This document shows, in pieces, positions 24,424-32,812 of a stretch of DNA of 42,833 nucleotides (its first letter is position 1; every line of letters starts with the position of its first letter). The stretch spans positions 1 through 42,833 of the forward strand of contig CAKSPU010000020.1 of NCBI GenBank assembly GCA_934486875.1, written 5' to 3'. Under the pieces are notes generated by a model. It saw nothing but the letters and a program-made list of their open reading frames with translations, searched no databases and had not been told where the DNA came from. This DNA comes from an uncultured Oscillospiraceae bacterium (lineage in GTDB: Bacteria > Bacillota > Clostridia > Oscillospirales > Ruminococcaceae). Made by a program: the position numbers and the translations under genes.

Positions 24424-24576
24424 TATGGGGCATACGTCCACACAGTAAAGACCCAAATAAGGGATTTCCTTATTTGCAACTTAAATTTTTTCTGACGCTT
24501 AAAAGCGTCAAAAAAAATACGAACAAACTCAAAAGCCCTAACACCAAAACCGTTCCGTGTGGACGTATGCTCCATA
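24424..24576. repeat. Inverted repeat pair enclosing a double hairpin
   Basis: TATGGGGCATACGTCCACAC (24424-24443) and its complement GTGTGGACGTATGCTCCATA (24557-24576) match at 19 of 20 positions. They enclose two further hairpins, AAATAAGG/CCTTATTT and the terminator-like GACGCTT/AAGCGTC. The pair lies midway between inverted hairpin copies A and B, so the whole 0.8 kb is one nested palindrome. Confidence 0.75.
24487..24518. terminator. Bidirectional terminator-like hairpin in the repeat island
   Basis: GACGCTT/AAGCGTC (24494-24500 with 24503-24509), preceded by TTTTTTCT and followed by AAAAAAAA, so it reads as a terminator on both strands. No gene adjoins it. Confidence 0.6.
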
Positions 24577-24667
24577 ATTTAGATTAGAAACCATAGATGA
24601 TAGGAAATAGGTATAAAAACCCGAACAAAAATATAAGTAGTGCGCAATAAAAAATATTTAAGCAAAA

Positions 24668-24910
24668 CTGTAAAAATACGGGAAAAGGGGAGAGGTAAAA
24701 GAAAGAGAGTGCAGAGGGAAAACCATTAGGAGAGGGGGAAGTCCTGTATTTTTGTTGGGTTTAGTGTCCTTCCCCCTCTCCTATGGTTGTCCCTTTGCAT
24801 ACTCTCTAACAAATCCGAACAAAATTAAATCTTAATCCGAACAAATCAATCAAACACACATACCCGATTTAATCAAACATAGATAAGCGGGACGGGAAAA
24901 CCGTCCCCTA
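24668..24910 (-). repeat. Intergenic hairpin repeat, copy B (inverted)
   Basis: Same element as copy A in opposite orientation: arms 24704-24741 and 24769-24807 pair over about 38 bp, with loop TCCTGTATTTTTGTTGGGTT, then the AAATCCGAACAAAATTAAAT stretch and the GGGACGG-AAAA-CCGTCCC palindrome (24889-24907). Differences from copy A are largely compensatory in the stem, so pairing is kept. Confidence 0.8.
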
Positions 24911-25051
24911 CAGAATTATAAATCAGCCAATATAATTCCGATTTATCAGTCACAAAAACTAACGATACCGAACCGTCGGTATTCTGCCCAAACAAGCCAT
25001 AGAATAAGTATTTTGAGTATTCTTGCTTTTTTCGTGCTTTCATAAAGCTTC

Positions 25052-25684
25052 TTATGTTTCAGGCAAATTAAAGGTCACATTATGATAAACAGGGTTATGG
25101 TTTTCATCATATATTCCGTAATTATAGCTGAACGAAACGGCATTGTCCCGGTAAAGTACATCATATTTGCCGCCCTGCAGCATCTCTTCGGCACTGAACT
25201 GCCCAATGAAATGAGCATTGTCATTGCTATCAAGAAAATAAACCTTAGTTTTTGCATCAAAGGAATACATTCCCTCTGCAAATAACAGCTTAACGGTTTT
25301 ATCCCTGTCATATACAACATAATATTTGGGACAGTAGTTATATTCAAAGCTGTCATATGTCGGTCCGATATACAACAAAGCCGCAATAAACAATGTGACT
25401 GTTCCCAAAAGCAATATACAAGGGACAACAATTATTTTCTTTACCGTTTTATTCTGAGATGACAGGGCGTATAGAACAGCAGAGGCAAGCCATAGAGCAG
25501 CATAAAAAAACAAAATAATTTCAGATACAATATCAAATATTCCCGTTTGGTATTCAAGCTCGCTGCCGTTAAAATGAGGAGCACTTTCGGATAATACGGT
25601 TGATTTCTGTATCCCCAAAACTCCTACAGACAGAAAGACAGCTATTGAGAACACAATGAAAAAAATAATGTATTTTCTTTTTTC
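25052..25684 (-). CDS. Unknown membrane protein, three predicted membrane helices
   Basis: Protein of 210 aa. Hydrophobic helices: near residues 5-25 (IIFFIVFSIAVFLSVGVLG), about 50-72 (IVSEIILFFYAALWLASAVL) and about 82-105 (VVPCILLLGTVTLFIAALL). The C-terminal 100 residues are hydrophilic, Tyr-rich and likely face outside (YVVYDRDKTVKLLFAEGMYSF). I take ATG 25684, preceded by GAGGGG, over the upstream ATG 25738. It is last in a row of five same-strand genes in the accessory island. Function unknown. Confidence 0.6.
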   Translation of the reverse strand, partial: EKRKYIIFFIVFSIAVFLSVGVLGIQKSTVLSESAPHFNGSELEYQTGIFDIVSEIILFFYAALWLASAVLYALSSQNKTVKKIIVVPCILLLGTVTLFIAALLYIGPTYDSFEYNYCPKYYVVYDRDKTVKLLFAEGMYSFDAKTKVYFLDSNDNAHFIGQFSAEEMLQGGKYDVLYRDNAVSFSYNYGIYDENHNPVYHNVTFNLPET

Positions 25685-25757
25685 CATAGCTTTACCCCTC
25701 AGCGCTGTCTTGCCTGACTGCATTTTTTGCATAGCCATTTTTCTGCTTATTTACGGT

Positions 25758-26357
25758 CTATTCGACATTTTCAAATATAAACTCGCCGTTAAAGTATTTG
25801 TTATCAAGAACATATATTTTGAAGCAATCATATTTATATTGTTCTTGTATTCTATTAAAATTCAGCTCAGAAATAACACAGTCGATCTCATTTTTTGTTC
25901 TGCAAACCTGCGAAATACGCACATAACATTTTTCTGATATTAATTTTTTATCAGCAGAAATAAACTCTATTGGAAATATAGCATTATTTACAAACACAAA
26001 TCTTGATGATGAGTCTGTTTTAAATTTTATCCTCCATGATTTCAAGTCATCAATAGTGTTTGAGCTTTTGGCTTTTTTTAACATCTTTTTAAAATAGAAG
26101 TCGGGAAATAACCCTAAAGAGAGCACTGCAAAAAGAATTGGAAACACCTGACCATTAACGAGAGAAATTACCATGATCCTGATACTTGCACAAAGGCATA
26201 AAATTGCTGCTGCTTCCCATATAATAAGCCGGACAGACCAATAATAGCTATAATAATGTTCACATTTACCGCACTTCTTTACTGTAAAAAATCTTTCGGA
26301 GGGAGGTAATACTGTTTCACCGCACCAGGGACATCTGTATTTGTATTTCTTATTCAT
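25758..26357 (-). CDS. Unknown membrane protein with N-terminal zinc ribbon
   Basis: Protein of 199 aa starting MNKKYKYRCPWCGE. Two CxxC pairs (CPWC and CGKC, 18 residues between them) make a zinc ribbon in the first 40 residues, followed by two membrane helices (VRLIIWEAAAILCLCASI and VFPILFAVLSLGLFPDFYF), then a soluble C-terminal domain of about 100 aa with WRIKFKTDSSSRFVFVNN. ATG 26357 is preceded by GGGAG. The ATG at 26423 lacks a ribosome site. Ribbon-plus-two-helix proteins are common orphans in clostridia. Function unknown. Confidence 0.6.
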   Translation of the reverse strand: MNKKYKYRCPWCGETVLPPSERFFTVKKCGKCEHYYSYYWSVRLIIWEAAAILCLCASIRIMVISLVNGQVFPILFAVLSLGLFPDFYFKKMLKKAKSSNTIDDLKSWRIKFKTDSSSRFVFVNNAIFPIEFISADKKLISEKCYVRISQVCRTKNEIDCVISELNFNRIQEQYKYDCFKIYVLDNKYFNGEFIFENVE

Positions 26358-26445
26358 AAAACTAACTCCCACTTTTCTGTACCAATATAAAACCATTCGT
26401 AATATTTCGCCCAAACAAGCCAAAGAACAAGCGATTTACTTGCTT

Positions 26446-26724
26446 TCACATATCCTTATGCAGCTTTTTCTTAATAAACTCTGTCAGTAAATAAAACGGA
26501 AGCACTGTAACGCTGAAATCAATAAGGCATAGCAGAGCCAGCCATTTGCAGGGCGACAACAGCCCTCCAAGAAGAAAGATGACAAAAGCTGTTCCCGGAA
26601 CGCCTGAAATATGTTTATGCTCTTTCCTGCTCTGCAAAGGTGCGGCGATATATGTTATCACCCAGAAAAATGCTCCTGCCGCAAAAATAATTATGCTGAT
26701 TACCCACTGTGTCAGCTCAGTCAT
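26446..26724 (-). CDS. Unknown small membrane protein, two to three helices
   Basis: Protein of 92 aa: a helix at about 6-28 (WVISIIIFAAGAFFWVITYIAA), a helix pair at about 45-80 (VIFLLGGLLSPCKWLALLCL, then FSVTVLPFYLL), and a basic tail IKKKLHKDM. The ribosome site GAGGTG precedes ATG 26724. No family recognised. Confidence 0.6.
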   Translation of the reverse strand: MTELTQWVISIIIFAAGAFFWVITYIAAPLQSRKEHKHISGVPGTAFVIFLLGGLLSPCKWLALLCLIDFSVTVLPFYLLTEFIKKKLHKDM

Positions 26725-26757
26725 ATCGTCACCTCACAAAAGTGTCAAACACCCCGC

Positions 26758-27489
26758 CTAAAAATTCCGCTCTATCTCGTACCCACGGAAAACCCTTTCC
26801 TTGGGCTTTTTTCTTGTCCTCCGCCGGGCGGCTGTTTCAAGCATATGCTGCCTGAATTCCCGCCGCCTTATCTCACGCTTTTTCTGCTTTTCGGAGCAGA
26901 AAATTATCCTCTGCGCAATTCTTTCCGCATAGAAAAAGCTGTCGGGAAATGCTGCCTGAGTGACTTCGGTGCCGCCGTATTCGTTGTACCAGCCATAGTC
27001 AAAATCAGCACGTCCGTTTTCGGTGCATTTGTAGTCGAGCCATTTGGCAGGCTCTTCAAAATAGCGTGCTTTGCCCTTGATTATCACGCTGTCACGCCTG
27101 CACGTCACCTGCTCCACATCGCTGAGATCCATTACCCACAGCCTGCGGTATGCATAAAGTCCATTGTCTCCCGCAGAGCTGCGGACGTATCGTGACACCA
27201 CAAGCTGCTCTCCCAGAATTTCGATGTAGGTGTATTTTTTATGCCCCGCAAGCCTGAGATTCGATATCACCGCCACAAGCAGGGAAGCGGCAAAGCTGTA
27301 TGCACAGGTGAAGAAAAAGCAGGCAATGAACAGCCTGAAAAAATCATCGGGAACTCCACGGCGTATTATCAGCAGATATATCATACTGAGTGCCGCTATT
27401 GCGGTAAGTGAGGGGATATTCACCGCAAACATAAGCCTGTCAAAACCCCGTGAAAGCTTTTTCACGTCGCAGTGTATCATCTTATGCAA
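26758..27489 (-). CDS. Unknown membrane protein with two helices and a PH-like (YcxB-type?) C-terminal domain
   Basis: Protein of about 243 aa. Two adjacent membrane helices (NIPSLTAIAALSMIYLLII, then FRLFIACFFFTCAYSFAASL) are followed by a soluble domain whose pattern (YIEILGEQLVVSRYV, LWVMDLSDVEQVTCRRDSVII) suggests the bacterial PH-like fold seen in YcxB proteins, then a strongly basic tail (QKKREIRRREF, RRRTRKKP). Start: TTG 27489 lies 6 nt after GGAGGG. ATG 27480 is the next option. A 44-bp repeat shared with the gene upstream ends 24 nt before it. Function unknown. Confidence 0.6.
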   Translation of the reverse strand: MHKMIHCDVKKLSRGFDRLMFAVNIPSLTAIAALSMIYLLIIRRGVPDDFFRLFIACFFFTCAYSFAASLLVAVISNLRLAGHKKYTYIEILGEQLVVSRYVRSSAGDNGLYAYRRLWVMDLSDVEQVTCRRDSVIIKGKARYFEEPAKWLDYKCTENGRADFDYGWYNEYGGTEVTQAAFPDSFFYAERIAQRIIFCSEKQKKREIRRREFRQHMLETAARRRTRKKPKERVFRGYEIERNF

Positions 27490-27512
27490 GCGTATCCCTC
27501 CTTTATAGAATT

Positions 27513-27556
27513 TTAGCCTTTGGCAAAACTCTGCAAACGCAGTGATAAAGCGGTTT
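27513..27556. repeat. 44-bp direct repeat, copy 1
   Basis: Matches 28276-28319 at 40 of 44 positions, with the last 24 bases identical (GCAAACGCAGTG, then ATAAAGCGGTTT). It sits 24 bp upstream of the PH-like gene start. Confidence 0.85.
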
Positions 27557-27596
27557 ATAACACAATCTTTTACAAATTTTATCTGATTTGGTGTCT

Positions 27597-28250
27597 TTAA
27601 CTTATCAAGGAAGCAAATATTATAAAACAAATAAAGTAAGCTAATTGATCAAGGATAATGTGCGGCATAACCAAGCTATAAAATAATAGCTTATCTACCT
27701 TGCTATTTATCATTTTGAAAACACACCTTGCCAAAACTATACTTATTCCTAAATTAAAAATATACCATACGTTTTTATCAAAAGAGTGGATTCCTTTCAT
27801 TGTTACAGGGACTAAAACATCAACAAGTATTATCTTACCAACTATAAAAACGAGTGTGCCAATAAGTGGTGCAAAAATATTTTTATTATAATCCAAAGAA
27901 TGCAAACTTTGGCAAAAAGGATATATGATAATTTGAATAATGTTAATAAAAATAATCACTAATAATATAGCTGTGAATTCAATTTCAGGAGATTGCAAAA
28001 CAGGATAAGGGAAAATAAAATTTAAGGAAATAATTACTGCCAGACAATTATTCAATGCTACTAAAGACATATAAAAAAGTTCCATAAATCCTTCTTTATT
28101 CACTTTTAAGGATCCATAATTAACAAAGAAAATTATATTATCAAATAAAAAATTTATAAAAATAGTTAATGCTACATTTTTACTGAAAAAATATAATAAT
28201 GCTGAAATTAGTAATAGAATAATCCAAATCTGAATTAAATTGTTTTTCAT
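27597..28250 (-). CDS. AT-rich unknown polytopic membrane protein
   Basis: Protein of 217 aa starting MKNNLIQIW, with about six to seven hydrophobic helices filling most of its length and few charged residues. I do not recognise a transporter or exporter motif. ATG 28250 follows TTGGAG; the ATG at 28289 does not. Base composition differs plainly from neighbours: long A/T runs and AT-ending codons (TTA, ATA, AAT), where adjacent genes prefer G/C-ending codons. With 44-bp direct repeats on both sides, this suggests recent acquisition. It could be an immunity or accessory protein, but that is speculation. Confidence 0.65.
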   Translation of the reverse strand: MKNNLIQIWIILLLISALLYFFSKNVALTIFINFLFDNIIFFVNYGSLKVNKEGFMELFYMSLVALNNCLAVIISLNFIFPYPVLQSPEIEFTAILLVIIFINIIQIIIYPFCQSLHSLDYNKNIFAPLIGTLVFIVGKIILVDVLVPVTMKGIHSFDKNVWYIFNLGISIVLARCVFKMINSKVDKLLFYSLVMPHIILDQLAYFICFIIFASLIS

Positions 28251-28275
28251 AAAATCCACTCCAAAATCCGTATAA

Positions 28276-28319
28276 TTAGCCTTGGGCAAAATACCGCAAA
28301 CGCAGTGATAAAGCGGTTT
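28276..28319. repeat. 44-bp direct repeat, copy 2
   Basis: Partner of the copy at 27513-27556. It starts TTAGCCTTGGGCAAAATACC and contains CCGC/GCGG able to form a hairpin. It lies 26 bp upstream of the AT-rich gene start, the same position relative to its gene as copy 1. Confidence 0.85.
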
Positions 28320-28457
28320 TGCAGGGCAAAAAAGGGGTGGCTGTTATCTGCCGCCGGGAAGTTTTACAGGACAGCAGATCCTTCACTTCTGCTTCAAAAG
28401 CTCAGTTTTATGACAAGCTTTTCCTCAGCTTTCAGCATTTTTGCTGAGGTCTGAAAT

Positions 28458-28483
28458 TTATCCCCGCTTTAAAGCAGGGATAA
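28458..28483 (-). terminator. Terminator after the two-component kinase
   Basis: Palindrome TTATCCC...GGGATAA with CTTTAAAG at its centre, 7 bp after the kinase stop codon. The U tract on the minus strand is weak (ATTTCAG). Confidence 0.55.
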
Positions 28484-28490
28484 TAATGCA

Positions 28491-29897
28491 TTATTTTTTC
28501 ACAGGCAGCATAATGACCACAGTTGTGCCCATACCCTGTTCGCTGAAAACCTCAAGAGTGCCGCTGTGCATCGTGATTATCTCGTCAGCCACCGCAAGAC
28601 CTATTCCCGAACCACGCTTGTTGTGGTTTGCACGGAAGAATTTCGTCTTTATCTTGGGCAGATCTTCGGGGGAAATGCCGCAGCCCGTGTCGCTGACCTC
28701 TATCTCTATCCTGTTTTCATCGGCAAGGATAGCCTGAACAGTGACAAGCCCGCCCTTTTCCGAGTATTTTATTGCGTTGTCGATAACATTTATAAAAACC
28801 TGTCTCAGCCTGTTTCTGTCGCCGTAAACCGCAGGCAGATCCTCAGGCTCGGCATAAACAAGCTCGATGCCCTCTTTTTTCGCTTTTTCCGTATAGATGA
28901 GCACGGCATCGCCCAGCTCCGCAAGTATGTCCACATTTCCCTTTGTAAGGGTGAATTTTCCGTTCTGCATTCGGGAGAAATCGAGAAGCTCCTCCACCAT
29001 TTCGGAAAGGCGTTCTGTCTCCGAGGTTATGACCCGCATTCCCTTGACGATAGTTTCGCTGTCATCGGGCATTGAGCCGATAGTTTCCGCCCAGCCCTTT
29101 ATGGCGGTGAGGGGCGTTCTCAGCTCGTGGGAAACGCCTGAGATGAACTCGTTTCTCATAGCCTCCGACTGCGAAAGCTCATCTGCCATTTTGTTGATTA
29201 TCTCGCAAAGCTCACCTATTTCGTCATCGGACTGAACGGGCATTCTCACCGAGAAATCTCCACGTGCATATCGTCTTGCTGTGGCTCCCAGCTGCCTTAC
29301 GGGAAGCACGATGGACTTTACGAAATACATTCCCGAAAACATCATAAGTGAAAGTATCGCTCCGAATGTGGCAGCCGCAATTATGATAAGAGATGCGATG
29401 TGCCTGTCTATCATTGCGGTCGATGCCATAATACGGATAACGCTGAACTCTCCTGCGGTGTCGGGGGTTACGATGCTTATGGCGATCACCTTTTCTCCCG
29501 AGGGCAGCCTGCCTGTGAATGTGCCCGAGCTGCCGCTTTCAAGGGCATCGTAATAATCCTGCGTCAGAACGTCAAAGGTGGGCGCAAAGCCCGATGATGT
29601 CATTGACACCTGTCCGCTGCCGCTTACGGTCATAAGCTCCATACGGTTCTTGTCCGACCAGTTTTCCACAATGGAGCGCACCTCGGAGGTGAAGCTGGAG
29701 GGATTGTCCGCATAATACTGGGAAAGCATTCCCGAGACCATATTGAGCCTTGAGCTTATGTACTGCTTTGCAGAGTTGTAGTAATAAAAATTGATAAAGA
29801 CCGAAAACGCCAGCAGCACGCTCATAAGCACAAGAAAAATTGCGCCCAGGCTGTTAACAAGCCATCTTCGGGTAATGGTGGCTCTTGACTTTCTGAT
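28491..29897 (-). CDS. Two-component sensor histidine kinase, apparent AUC start
   Basis: Membrane kinase of about 468 aa: N-terminal RKSRATITRRWLVNS, membrane helix (LGAIFLVLMSVLLAFSVFI), extracellular domain of about 125 aa, second helix, HAMP (LPVRQLGATARRYARGDFS), dimerisation domain with H257 in SGVSHELRTPLTAI, and ATPase motifs NVIDNAIKYS, VSDTGCGIS, GSGIGLAVADEI. It follows its response regulator by 17 nt. The first standard start in frame (GTG 29831) would cut into the membrane helix and has no ribosome site. In contrast AGGGAGG stands 8 nt before ATC 29897, in an open frame that supplies the usual basic N-terminus, so I start there. Confidence 0.85.
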   Translation of the reverse strand: MRKSRATITRRWLVNSLGAIFLVLMSVLLAFSVFINFYYYNSAKQYISSRLNMVSGMLSQYYADNPSSFTSEVRSIVENWSDKNRMELMTVSGSGQVSMTSSGFAPTFDVLTQDYYDALESGSSGTFTGRLPSGEKVIAISIVTPDTAGEFSVIRIMASTAMIDRHIASLIIIAAATFGAILSLMMFSGMYFVKSIVLPVRQLGATARRYARGDFSVRMPVQSDDEIGELCEIINKMADELSQSEAMRNEFISGVSHELRTPLTAIKGWAETIGSMPDDSETIVKGMRVITSETERLSEMVEELLDFSRMQNGKFTLTKGNVDILAELGDAVLIYTEKAKKEGIELVYAEPEDLPAVYGDRNRLRQVFINVIDNAIKYSEKGGLVTVQAILADENRIEIEVSDTGCGISPEDLPKIKTKFFRANHNKRGSGIGLAVADEIITMHSGTLEVFSEQGMGTTVVIMLPVKK

Positions 29898-29914
29898 TGC
29901 CGCCGCCTCCCTGA

Positions 29915-30634
29915 TTATTTCTTCTCGTCAGCCTTGCCGTCGCCGCACCACTTGTAGCCGAAGCCCCATATCGTAGCGATATACTTGGGATTGGAGGGAA
30001 CGTCCTCCAGCTTCATTCTCAGTCGCCTGATGTTAACGTCAACGATCTTGTCGTCACCGAAATAGCCGTCGCCCCAGATGTGATTAAGGATACTTGTGCG
30101 GTCAAGGGCGGTGTTCTGATTGTTCATAAAGTATTCGAGTATCTGATATTCCACCTGAGTAAGCTCGATGTTCTCGCCGTTCTTGGCAACAGTTCTGCTC
30201 TTGGTGTTGAGTGAAAAGGGACCCGATGTGATAATGGGGGATTTTTCCTCCTTCACAAAGGACATACTTACTCTTCTGTAGACCGCATCGATCCGTGCGG
30301 TAAGCTCGGAGGGGGAGAACGGCTTTGTTATATAGTCATCGGCACCCAGCATAAGACCGCTTACCTTGTCCATTTCCTGAGTTTTGGCGGAAAGCATGAT
30401 TATGCCGATAGTGCTGCTTTTTTTTCTCAGCTCCTTGCAGACCTGAAAGCCGTCGATGCCCGGCATCATAATATCGAGGAGGGCAATGTCAAAATTGCCG
30501 TTTTCCTCGTTAAAGACTTCAAGAGCCTTTTCGCCGCAGTTAACATCTACTACGTCATAGCCTGCTCTTTTAAGGTTAATTACCACAAAGTCTCTTATAA
30601 CGTCCTCGTCCTCGCAGACAAGTATTCTTTTCAT
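29915..30634 (-). CDS. OmpR/PhoB-type response regulator
   Basis: Regulator of 239 aa. The receiver has the acidic pair E9/D10/E... region CEDEDV, phosphoacceptor D54 in ALLDIMMPG, and the conserved K in DDYITKPFSPSEL. The C-terminal winged helix shows LTQVEYQILEYFMNN, LNHIWGDGYFGDDKIVDVNIRRLR and IWGFGYKW, the OmpR-family DNA-binding pattern. The kinase follows on the same transcript. Pullulanase ends only 25 nt upstream, so read-through from the pullulanase promoter is likely. The regulated genes are unknown. Confidence 0.95.
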   Translation of the reverse strand: MKRILVCEDEDVIRDFVVINLKRAGYDVVDVNCGEKALEVFNEENGNFDIALLDIMMPGIDGFQVCKELRKKSSTIGIIMLSAKTQEMDKVSGLMLGADDYITKPFSPSELTARIDAVYRRVSMSFVKEEKSPIITSGPFSLNTKSRTVAKNGENIELTQVEYQILEYFMNNQNTALDRTSILNHIWGDGYFGDDKIVDVNIRRLRMKLEDVPSNPKYIATIWGFGYKWCGDGKADEKK

Positions 30635-30659
30635 TTCTGTTTTCGTCCTTTCTTATATC

Positions 30660-32606
30660 TTACTTACTTATATTTTCAGCCTTGCTGTAAGGTCTGCCCA
30701 TTACCATTACGGAACGGGGCATTATGGTGTAATCGCCGTTAACGGTGTAAAGGGGAGTGTTTCCTGCCCTTTCGCCGTCAATGTAAACATTCAGCTCTTC
30801 AAAAGCGTGGAGCGTTATGGGGTCGGGAGAGGGGTTCAGGAAAACTACCATTTCTTCAAGCTCGCAGTCATTGTAAAGCCCGAAGCCCATAACTCTCTGA
30901 GGGAGACGGTCAAAGAACTTCATATTTCTGCCGATGTCCTCAACGGTGGACATTCTGAGGGCGGTGTGAGCCTTTCTGAATTCGATAAGACCTCTGTAAT
31001 ACTCGTAAACATCCCTGAACTCGCTCTTTCTGTTCCATTTGAGACTGTTTACGATATCGGGGGAATGATAGCTGTTGTGGTCATATGCGCCGCCGGGGAG
31101 GGGCTTTGAGCGCAGAAATTCCTGACCTGCCTGAATGAAAGGTATGCCCTGTGAGAGGAATACCATTGCCGCCGCCATTTTGTCCATCTGCTTTCTTGCT
31201 TCAATGGAATCGGTGGGATTTGTGTAGGCGAGCTTATCCCAGAGGGTCAGATTATCGTGAGCCTCAACGTAGTTCACGGTCTGACAGGGGGAAACTGCCC
31301 AGGAATATTTTGTGAGATTGGGTATCTGGGGGTGAGGTATGCGTCCGCACATAATTTCCTTTACGTAATCCTCAACGCCCTGAGCGCCGTTTACATAGCC
31401 TCGGCTCTTGTTTTCAAAGTTGTTGCCCTTAACGGTGTCACGGAAATCATCGCTGAAATATGCGATGTTGGGGGTATGGCGGGCATTGAGCTTCATACAT
31501 CTCTTTGCGTCGATAAGTGGAGAATCTCCGCCTGTCCAGCCCTCGCCGTACATAATTATGTCGGGATTTATGGCGTGAAGGCGCTCGTATGCTTCGTTTA
31601 TGGTCTCAATGTCATAAAGACCCATAAGGTCAAAGCGGAAGCCGTCTATCTTGTATTCGGTAGCCCAGTAGATAAGGCTGTCGATGATATATTTTCTTAC
31701 CATTATGCGCTCTGTGGCGATCTCGTTTCCGCAGCCCGAACCATTTGAGAAATACTCGCCGTGAGCGCCCCAGAGACGGTAGAAATATTTAGGGAAGGTC
31801 TTGTTGAAGGGGGAGTCCGCAGTGGCGAAGGTGTGGTTATACACCACGTCCATTACCACTCTTATTCCCTGACAGTGGAGGGCGTGGACAAGGCGCTTGA
31901 ACTCAGCCACTCTTGCCCGTCCGTCATAGGGATTTGTGGAATATGAGCCCTCGGGAAGATTGAAGTTAAGCGGGTCATAGCCCCAGTTGAACTGCGGCTT
32001 GTGTATCTCGGATTCATCAACGGTCTGGAAGTCAAAGCAGGGCATAAGATGAACGTGGGTGATGCCGAGATCCTTTAAGTGGTCGATGCCCACGCTGTCG
32101 CCTGCGTCATTTACAAGTCCTTTTTCCACAAAGGCGAGAAATCTGCCCTTGTAGCAGAAATTGCCGCTCTTGTCAACAGAAAAGTCACGGACGTGCATTT
32201 CGTAGATAACTGCGTCCGCATAGGAGTTCATAGGTGCGGGGTGATAGTTGTGCCAGCCTGCGGGATTTGTTTCTTCAAGGTCAATTACCATACCCATAAC
32301 GCCGTTTACCCCTGCGCTGCGGGCATAGATGTCAATGGTCTCTTGCGTGATATCGTCGTGGCGGATCTCATAGGTATAATAAACGCCGTTCAGGTCGCCG
32401 TGAGCCACCTTTTCCCATACGCCGTTCCTGCTTTTTTCCATAGGCATACGGCGGTATGGCTTTTCATCGGTGCAGGTCCTGTACAAAAGCACTGCCGCAT
32501 CGTTTGCAAGAGGAGACCACAGCTTGAAAACGGTTTTGTCCTTGGAATAATTTGCTCCGAGATCGTCCCCTGTATAGGCATATTTTTTATCCACATCAAA
32601 AAACAT
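30660..32606 (-). CDS. pulA: Type I pullulanase (GH13 debranching enzyme)
   Basis: Enzyme of 648 aa that hydrolyses alpha-1,6 branches in pullulan, glycogen or limit dextrins. No signal peptide is present, so it acts inside the cell, probably on imported oligosaccharides or glycogen. An N-terminal CBM48-like domain (TVFKLWSPLANDAAVLLY) precedes the catalytic barrel. The type I hallmark appears as FNWGYDPLNFNLPEGSYS, and GH13 motifs are VVMDVVYNHT, GFRFDLMG (nucleophile Asp), MYGEGWTGG (acid Glu) and VEAHDNLTL (transition-state Asp). ATG 32606 (MFFDVDKKYAYTGDD) has AAAGGG 8 nt upstream; ATG 32612 is too close to it, and longer starts precede the promoter. Confidence 0.93.
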   Translation of the reverse strand: MFFDVDKKYAYTGDDLGANYSKDKTVFKLWSPLANDAAVLLYRTCTDEKPYRRMPMEKSRNGVWEKVAHGDLNGVYYTYEIRHDDITQETIDIYARSAGVNGVMGMVIDLEETNPAGWHNYHPAPMNSYADAVIYEMHVRDFSVDKSGNFCYKGRFLAFVEKGLVNDAGDSVGIDHLKDLGITHVHLMPCFDFQTVDESEIHKPQFNWGYDPLNFNLPEGSYSTNPYDGRARVAEFKRLVHALHCQGIRVVMDVVYNHTFATADSPFNKTFPKYFYRLWGAHGEYFSNGSGCGNEIATERIMVRKYIIDSLIYWATEYKIDGFRFDLMGLYDIETINEAYERLHAINPDIIMYGEGWTGGDSPLIDAKRCMKLNARHTPNIAYFSDDFRDTVKGNNFENKSRGYVNGAQGVEDYVKEIMCGRIPHPQIPNLTKYSWAVSPCQTVNYVEAHDNLTLWDKLAYTNPTDSIEARKQMDKMAAAMVFLSQGIPFIQAGQEFLRSKPLPGGAYDHNSYHSPDIVNSLKWNRKSEFRDVYEYYRGLIEFRKAHTALRMSTVEDIGRNMKFFDRLPQRVMGFGLYNDCELEEMVVFLNPSPDPITLHAFEELNVYIDGERAGNTPLYTVNGDYTIMPRSVMVMGRPYSKAENISK

Positions 32607-32651
32607 TGGCATGACCCTTTCTATCTGAAATCGGTAACAATAATCAATACT

Positions 32652-32680
32652 ATTATATAACATTTTCGTGATTTTGTAAA
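32652..32680 (-). promoter_or_regulatory. pulA promoter
   Basis: On the minus strand TTTACA (32675-32680), 17-nt spacer, TATAAT (32652-32657). It lies downstream of the purB terminator, so pulA and the two-component genes form their own unit. Confidence 0.75.
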
Positions 32681-32767
32681 GTCCCAAAATACGGCGGCTT
32701 TTCTGTGGATAACCACGAAAAAACATAACATATCAATAAATATCGCTGTTGTTTTTGTGCATATAGA

Positions 32768-32800
32768 CAAAAAATCCGCCCTGCCTTGTGACAGGACGGA
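32768..32800 (-). terminator. purB terminator
   Basis: On the minus strand TCCGTCCTG/GCAGGGCGGA forms the stem and TTTTTTG follows. Confidence 0.85.
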
Positions 32801-32812
32801 GAATTATTAGTA

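Noticed and set aside
24111..24910. Insertion sequence
   Set aside because: No transposase frame on either strand. The repeats are hairpins without an element body, so at most non-autonomous.
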